NCBI GenBank assembly: GCA_946403845.1
Contig: CAMJBL010000024.1
Coordinates: 1-33,636 of the forward strand
Direction: 5' to 3'
DNA: 33,636 nt
DNA from: an uncultured Prevotella sp.
GTDB taxonomy: Bacteria; Bacteroidota; Bacteroidia; Bacteroidales; Bacteroidaceae
A program made the translations under genes and the position numbers. Of the stretch, positions 29,416-33,636 are shown piece by piece (positions within the stretch are counted from its first letter, which is position 1; every line of letters starts with the position of its first letter). The notes under the pieces were generated by a model. The model made no database searches. It saw only the letters and a program-made list of their open reading frames with translations, and was not told the DNA's origin.

Positions 29416-32265
29416 TTATTTTAATTTTTCTTTCAAGTATTGTCCTGTGAAACTCTGCTCACATTTCGCCACCTCTTCTGGTGTTCCTGCTACAATGAGA
29501 TCGCCACCTCTGTCACCACCGTCCGGACCCAGATCGATCACGTAATCCGCACATTTGATCACCTCCATGTTGTGTTCGATGATCAGGATGCTGTGACCTC
29601 TTGCAATCAGGGCCTCGAACGAATCCAGCAGGCGCCTGATATCGTGGAAGTGCAGGCCTGTGGTCGGCTCATCAAAGATGAAGAGGGTGGGCTCCTGCTT
29701 CTCCTGACTGATGTAATAGGCCAGTTTCACACGCTGGTTCTCACCGCCTGAGAGGGTCGACGAGCTCTGGCCCAGTTTGATATAGCCAAGACCTACGTCG
29801 TTCAGGGGCTTCAGACGCTTCACAATTGTCTTTGTCATTTGTCCAGTCTCCTTGTCTCCCTTTCTCCCTGCCTCCTCAAAGAATGTGATGGCCTCAGAGA
29901 TAGTCAGGTTCAGGACATCGTCGATGTTCAGACCCTCGAATCTCACATCGAGAATGTCGTGCTTGAAACGATGGCCGTGACAGGCTTCGCACTCCAGCAC
30001 GAGGTCGGCCATGAACTGCATTTCTACCGTGATGACACCAGCGCCCTTGCATTCGTCGCAACGCCCACCGTCGGCATTGAACGAAAAATACTGAGGTGTA
30101 AAACCCATCTGTTTCGACAGGGGCTGTTCGGCAAACAGGTCGCGGATGGCATCATAGGCTTTTACATAGGTGGCGGGATTCGAGCGTGAACTCTTACCGA
30201 TAGGGCTCTGATCGACGAACTCGATGCGCTTGATGGCGTCGATATCACCATCCAATCCTAAGTATTCACCTGGCGCATCACAGACATCGCCGATATGGCG
30301 CTTCAGGGCAGGGTAGAGGATACCTTTGATCAAACTCGACTTGCCGCTTCCGGAAACACCGGTCACTACCGTCATCACATTCAAGGGAATCGTCACGTCG
30401 ATGCCTCTGAGGTTGTTCATCCTAGCACCCTTGATGTCGATATGCCGGTTCCATGGACGACGGCTCGTTGGAACAGGTATCTCTTCCTGATGCAGCAGAT
30501 ATTTCACCGTATGGCTCCTAGTCATACTAGTCTGGCTAGTTGGGCTAGAAATGCTATCAACACTCCCCTCAAACACAATCTCTCCCCCGAGCCTACCTGC
30601 ATCTGGCCCTACGTCGATCAGATGGTCGGCGGCACGCATGATTTCCTCGTCATGCTCCACCACCACCACCGTATTGCCTAATGACTGGAGGTCTTTCAAA
30701 ACATGGATCAAGCGGTCGGTGTCGCGCGAATGCAGGCCTATCGACGGCTCATCGAGAATATATAGTGAGCCCACAAGACTACTTCCCAGCGAGGTGCAGA
30801 GGTTGATACGTTGGCTCTCACCGCCACTGAGCGAGTTCGAGAGCCGGTTGAGGGTCAGATAGCCCAGACCGACGTCCAACAGGAACTGGATACGCGAACG
30901 TATCTCCGTCAACAGACGTTTGCCCACCTCCGCATCATGGTCGTTGAGTTGCAGGTTGTCGAACCATGTCTTCAGTCTGACCACGGGCATCTGCACCAAG
31001 TCGGTGATGCTGTGCCCGTCAATCTTCACATACTCTGCCTCGGGTTTCAATCGGGTGCCATGACAGACGGGGCAGGTGGTCTTGCCACGATACCTGGCCA
31101 TCATCACCCGATATTGTATCTTGTACTGGTTGTCCTTCACCATGTCGAAGAACTGGTCGATACAGGGTCTCTCTTTCTTACCCTTATCCGAAGGCAGTCC
31201 GTGCCAGAGCCAGTCTTTCTGTTGGCGGGTCAGGTTCATGTAAGGCTCGAAGATGGGGAAGTCATCCTTGGCGGCATGCCGGCAGAACCAATCTTTCCAC
31301 TCCTTCATCTTCTCACCATGCCAACACACCACGCAGCCATCATACACGCTGAGAGTGGTATTGGGAATCACCAGCCGTTCGTCGATGCCAATCACACTGC
31401 CAAAGCCCTGGCACTCCGGACAGGCGCCTGCTGGGGAGTTGAAGGAGAAGAGGAAATCCGTCGGTTCCTCGAAGGTGATGCCGTCGGCCTCGAAGCGCTG
31501 CGAAAAATCATAGCAGATGTTCGATGGCGGAAACATCAGGCGTAGTTCGCCTCGCCCCTCGAAGAAGGCCGTTTCTGCCGAGTCTACCAATCGGGCGATG
31601 GCATCCTTGGAATCATCGACGCTCAGGCGGTCGATGACGAGATATAGACTAGTCTCATTAGTCTTATTAGTCGGGCTGGTCAGGCCAGATAGATAATCAT
31701 CGATCCTGACGAAATCACCGTCGGCATAGATTCTCGCATATCCCTCGAGGATATACGCCTTCAACTGCTGTTCGAGCGACCTGCCCTCCACAATATGGAT
31801 GGGCGCCATCACCACAAAGCGCGTGCCTTTCGAGTATTCCAGCGTTTTCTGCACCACATCTTCGGTGGAGTGCTTCTTCACCTCCTGTCCGCTGACGGGC
31901 GAGAAAGTATGTCCGATACGGGCAAAGAGCATGCGCAGATAGTCGTAGATCTCGGTCGTAGTGCCCACGGTACTGCGCGGGTTACGGGAAATGACTTTCT
32001 GCTCGATGGCGATGGCAGGGGGAATACCACGGATAAAGTCGCACTCGGGCTTGTTCATGCGACCGAGGAACTGACGGGCATAGCTCGACAGGCTCTCCAC
32101 ATAACGCCTTTGACCTTCGGCATATAACGTGTCAAAGGCCAAAGATGATTTACCGGAGCCACTGACTCCGGCAATCACTGTGAATTGGTTTCGGGGAATC
32201 TTGACGTCAACATTCTTCAGGTTGTTGACCCTCGCCCCCTTAATCTCTATCGCATCACTTTTCAC
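29416..32265 (-). CDS. uvrA: Excinuclease ABC subunit UvrA
   Basis: A 949-residue protein with two ABC ATPase modules. Walker A motifs are GVSGSGKSSLAFDT (about 34-47) and GVSGSGKSSLIKG (about 635-647). ABC signatures are LSGGESQR (about 480) and LSGGENQR (about 840). Zinc modules are CPECQGFG/CPVCHGTR and CDECKGAG/CEACHGHR. UvrA loads UvrB at bulky DNA lesions in nucleotide excision repair. The start is a GTG at 32265 inside an AAAAGTG heptamer repeat; an in-frame stop lies two codons upstream. Three loops carry low-complexity peptide encoded by short tandem DNA repeats (SPTNKTNET, SPTSQTSMT and GRKGDKETGQMTK). Bacteroidetes often have two UvrA paralogues, and which one this is cannot be settled here. 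Confidence 0.93.
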   Translation of the reverse strand: MKSDAIEIKGARVNNLKNVDVKIPRNQFTVIAGVSGSGKSSLAFDTLYAEGQRRYVESLSSYARQFLGRMNKPECDFIRGIPPAIAIEQKVISRNPRSTVGTTTEIYDYLRMLFARIGHTFSPVSGQEVKKHSTEDVVQKTLEYSKGTRFVVMAPIHIVEGRSLEQQLKAYILEGYARIYADGDFVRIDDYLSGLTSPTNKTNETSLYLVIDRLSVDDSKDAIARLVDSAETAFFEGRGELRLMFPPSNICYDFSQRFEADGITFEEPTDFLFSFNSPAGACPECQGFGSVIGIDERLVIPNTTLSVYDGCVVCWHGEKMKEWKDWFCRHAAKDDFPIFEPYMNLTRQQKDWLWHGLPSDKGKKERPCIDQFFDMVKDNQYKIQYRVMMARYRGKTTCPVCHGTRLKPEAEYVKIDGHSITDLVQMPVVRLKTWFDNLQLNDHDAEVGKRLLTEIRSRIQFLLDVGLGYLTLNRLSNSLSGGESQRINLCTSLGSSLVGSLYILDEPSIGLHSRDTDRLIHVLKDLQSLGNTVVVVEHDEEIMRAADHLIDVGPDAGRLGGEIVFEGSVDSISSPTSQTSMTRSHTVKYLLHQEEIPVPTSRRPWNRHIDIKGARMNNLRGIDVTIPLNVMTVVTGVSGSGKSSLIKGILYPALKRHIGDVCDAPGEYLGLDGDIDAIKRIEFVDQSPIGKSSRSNPATYVKAYDAIRDLFAEQPLSKQMGFTPQYFSFNADGGRCDECKGAGVITVEMQFMADLVLECEACHGHRFKHDILDVRFEGLNIDDVLNLTISEAITFFEEAGRKGDKETGQMTKTIVKRLKPLNDVGLGYIKLGQSSSTLSGGENQRVKLAYYISQEKQEPTLFIFDEPTTGLHFHDIRRLLDSFEALIARGHSILIIEHNMEVIKCADYVIDLGPDGGDRGGDLIVAGTPEEVAKCEQSFTGQYLKEKLK
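29826..29875. repeat. Period-8 repeat inside uvrA
   Basis: TCTCCTTG, TCTCCCTT and TCTCCCTG follow each other at 29847-29870, next to several TTGTC copies (29826-29843). On the coding strand it encodes AGRKGDKETGQMTKT, a segment that looks like an insertion before the conserved VKRLKPLNDVGLGYIKLG. Confidence 0.65.
30518..30553. repeat. 9-bp repeat inside uvrA (site 1)
   Basis: CTAGT(nnnn) occurs four times with exact 9-bp period (30518, 30527, 30536 and a CTAGA variant at 30545). On the coding strand it adds the peptide SPTSQTSMTR with a three-residue period, keeping the frame. Confidence 0.8.
31649..31684. repeat. 9-bp repeat inside uvrA (site 2)
   Basis: CTAGTCTCA, TTAGTCTTA, TTAGTCGGG and CTGGTCAGG follow with exact 9-bp period. 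On the coding strand this gives LTSPTNKTNETS, again with threonine every third residue. The unit is clearly related to that at 30518-30553. Confidence 0.8.
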
Positions 32266-32276
32266 TCTTCACTTTT
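32256..32276 (-). repeat. CACTTTT heptamer repeat at the uvrA start codon
   Basis: CACTTTT, CACTCTT, CACTTTT (period 7, plus a further CACA). On the minus strand this reads AAAAGTG-AAGAGTG-AAAAGTG, and the middle GTG at 32265-32263 is the uvrA initiation codon. Confidence 0.8.
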
Positions 32277-32285
32277 CACAATTTA

Positions 32286-33636
32286 TTAGAGAATAGACTT
32301 CACGGCTTCCAGCATGCCGACGCTCTGGATGAGTTCGAGGTCCTGCTTCACCATCAGGTTCAAACCGGGAATCTTATTCAGGTCCTCCTGCCAGATATAC
32401 TCGGCACCGAGCACACCGTCAGCCACCTTCTGCGTGTCGCCGGTAGCCCAGAGGTCAGCGAGCAGCTGCATGATCTTCGGATCGTCGTTAGGAATGATAT
32501 CCACGCCATCGGCGCGCTTGCCACCTTTATAATAGGTAATAATAGCAGCAAGACCGAACACCAGACCCTTAGGCAGCTCGCCCTTACGCTCCAGATAGGT
32601 CTTCAAACCGGGTAGGTCGCGGGCCTGGAACTTCGGGAATGAGTTGAGCATGATCGATGTCACCTGATGGTCGACATACGGGTTGTCGAAGCGCTCCAGT
32701 ACGTCGCCAGCGAACTTTTCCAGCTCGTCCATCGGCAGGTCGAGGGTCTGCATCAGCTCGTCAAACTGCACCTTATGGATGTACTTGCCGATCACCTCAT
32801 GGTTGCAGGCGTCACGCACGATGTTTACGCCACTGAGGAAGGCAACGGGCGAGAGCACGGTGTGCGGACCGTTCAGCAGGGTCACCTTACGCTTGTGGTA
32901 GGGCTCCTCGGAAGGCACGAACAGCACGTGCAGACCGGCCTTGTCGGCAGGGAACTCCTTGGCCACTTCCTTCGGGGCCTCGATTACCCAGAGGTGGAAG
33001 TTCTCGGCCTGTACCACGAGGTTGTCGCGATACGAGATCTTCTCCTGAATCTCTGCAATCTCCTTGCGGGGGAAGCCCGGCACGATGCGGTCCACAAGGG
33101 TAGCATACACGCCACAGGCATCTTCGAACCATTGTTTGAAGTCGGCACCCAGGTTCCACAAGTCTATATACTTATAGATGCACTCCTTCAGCACGTGGCC
33201 GTTTAGGAAGATCAGTTCGCAGGGGAAGATAATCAGACCTTTCGACTTGTCGCCGCCAAACGTCTGATAGCGGCGATACAACAGCTGCACCAGCTTGCCG
33301 GGATAGCTCGAAGCAGGTTTGTCGTTGAGTTTACAGTTGGGATCGAAGGCGATACCTGCCTCGGTGGTGTTCGAAATCACGAAGCGGATCTCCGGCTGGT
33401 CGGCCAGCGCCATGAAGGCATCATTCTGGCTATAGGGGTTCAGCGCGCGGCTGATCACGTCGATACGCTCCAGCGTGTTCACGGGCTTGCCGTTCTCTCG
33501 GCCCTGAAGGTTCACATGGTACAGACAGTCCTGACCGTTCAGCCATTCCACCATACCTTTCTCGATAGGCTGCACCACGACGACGCTTCCGTTGAAGTCG
33601 GTCTTCTGGTCCATGTTCCAGATAATCCAATCTACG
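32286..33636 (-). CDS. uxaB: Tagaturonate reductase (altronate oxidoreductase), 5'-truncated
   Basis: At least 449 residues; the frame runs off the right edge. Before the first visible ATG (33614) the frame reads VDWIIWN-MDQKTDFNGSVVVVQP. This continues a UxaB N-terminus, so the true start is beyond the window. The protein belongs to the polyol/mannitol dehydrogenase family. Conserved parts are RFVISNTTEAGI (about residues 75-86 of the visible part), FPCELIFLNGHVLKECI, KVTLLNGPHTVLSPVAFL and the C-terminal helical domain. UxaB reduces tagaturonate to altronate with NADH in galacturonate breakdown, which fits a pectin-using gut or rumen organism. uvrA follows after 20 bp. Confidence 0.9.
   Translation of the reverse strand, partial: VDWIIWNMDQKTDFNGSVVVVQPIEKGMVEWLNGQDCLYHVNLQGRENGKPVNTLERIDVISRALNPYSQNDAFMALADQPEIRFVISNTTEAGIAFDPNCKLNDKPASSYPGKLVQLLYRRYQTFGGDKSKGLIIFPCELIFLNGHVLKECIYKYIDLWNLGADFKQWFEDACGVYATLVDRIVPGFPRKEIAEIQEKISYRDNLVVQAENFHLWVIEAPKEVAKEFPADKAGLHVLFVPSEEPYHKRKVTLLNGPHTVLSPVAFLSGVNIVRDACNHEVIGKYIHKVQFDELMQTLDLPMDELEKFAGDVLERFDNPYVDHQVTSIMLNSFPKFQARDLPGLKTYLERKGELPKGLVFGLAAIITYYKGGKRADGVDIIPNDDPKIMQLLADLWATGDTQKVADGVLGAEYIWQEDLNKIPGLNLMVKQDLELIQSVGMLEAVKSIL

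Overview
The window looks like chromosome of a Bacteroidales bacterium, most likely Prevotella or a close relative. The support is: promoters of the Bacteroidetes type (TTTG, 20 bp, TAnnTTTG) upstream of many genes, with few Shine-Dalgarno sites; a 290-residue primary sigma factor without region 1.1; an HU-HIG DNA-binding protein followed by a 39-codon smalltalk gene; DUF5686, DUF4112 and YbjQ proteins; a GH9 glycanase and a UxaB-type tagaturonate reductase. The genus is an inference. No rRNA, tRNA, CRISPR array, transposase or integrase was seen.

Layout. 1-80: 3' end of a LytTR-type regulator. 84-2823 (minus): a tightly overlapping operon of acyltransferase-3, GyrI-like protein, CAT-like acetyltransferase and iron-sulfur flavoprotein. 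2929-5016 (minus): HAD phosphatase, GNAT-zinc ribbon fusion, second GNAT. 5139-10092: secreted serine hydrolase (+), GH9 glycanase (-) and an unrecognised lipoprotein (+), flanked by two near-identical copies of a divergent promoter module. 10146-12038: bidirectional terminator, smalltalk gene, large inverted repeat, HU-HIG gene, then about 700 bp of gene-free repeat-rich DNA with a perfect 36-nt palindrome and an iteron-like array. 12039-13249 (minus): YbjQ, DUF4112 and YccF proteins. 13492-14546 (+): ECF sigma factor plus a four-helix membrane protein. 14651-16255 (+): secreted type B carboxylesterase. 16257-18320 (minus): DUF3298-like lipoprotein, rsmG, MBL-fold hydrolase. 18427-20270 (+): HAD phosphatase and MFS transporter. 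20267-28388 (minus): DUF5686 outer-membrane protein with AddA/AddB-like recombination helicase-nucleases. 28428-29300: rpoD. 29416-33636 (minus): uvrA preceded by 5'-truncated uxaB.

Most genes are ordinary chromosomal functions: DNA repair (uvrA, addAB), transcription (rpoD, ECF sigma), rRNA modification (rsmG) and carbohydrate use (GH9, uxaB). The parts that ordinary genes do not explain are the repeats. There is an iteron-like array and palindrome beside the HU-HIG/smalltalk pair, a duplicated divergent promoter module, and several unrelated short tandem repeats with 7-, 8-, 9- or 12-bp periods. Some of these lie inside uvrA or supply its start codon. I see no complete, clearly new multi-gene system. 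The HU-HIG/smalltalk/repeat block is the best candidate for undescribed biology.
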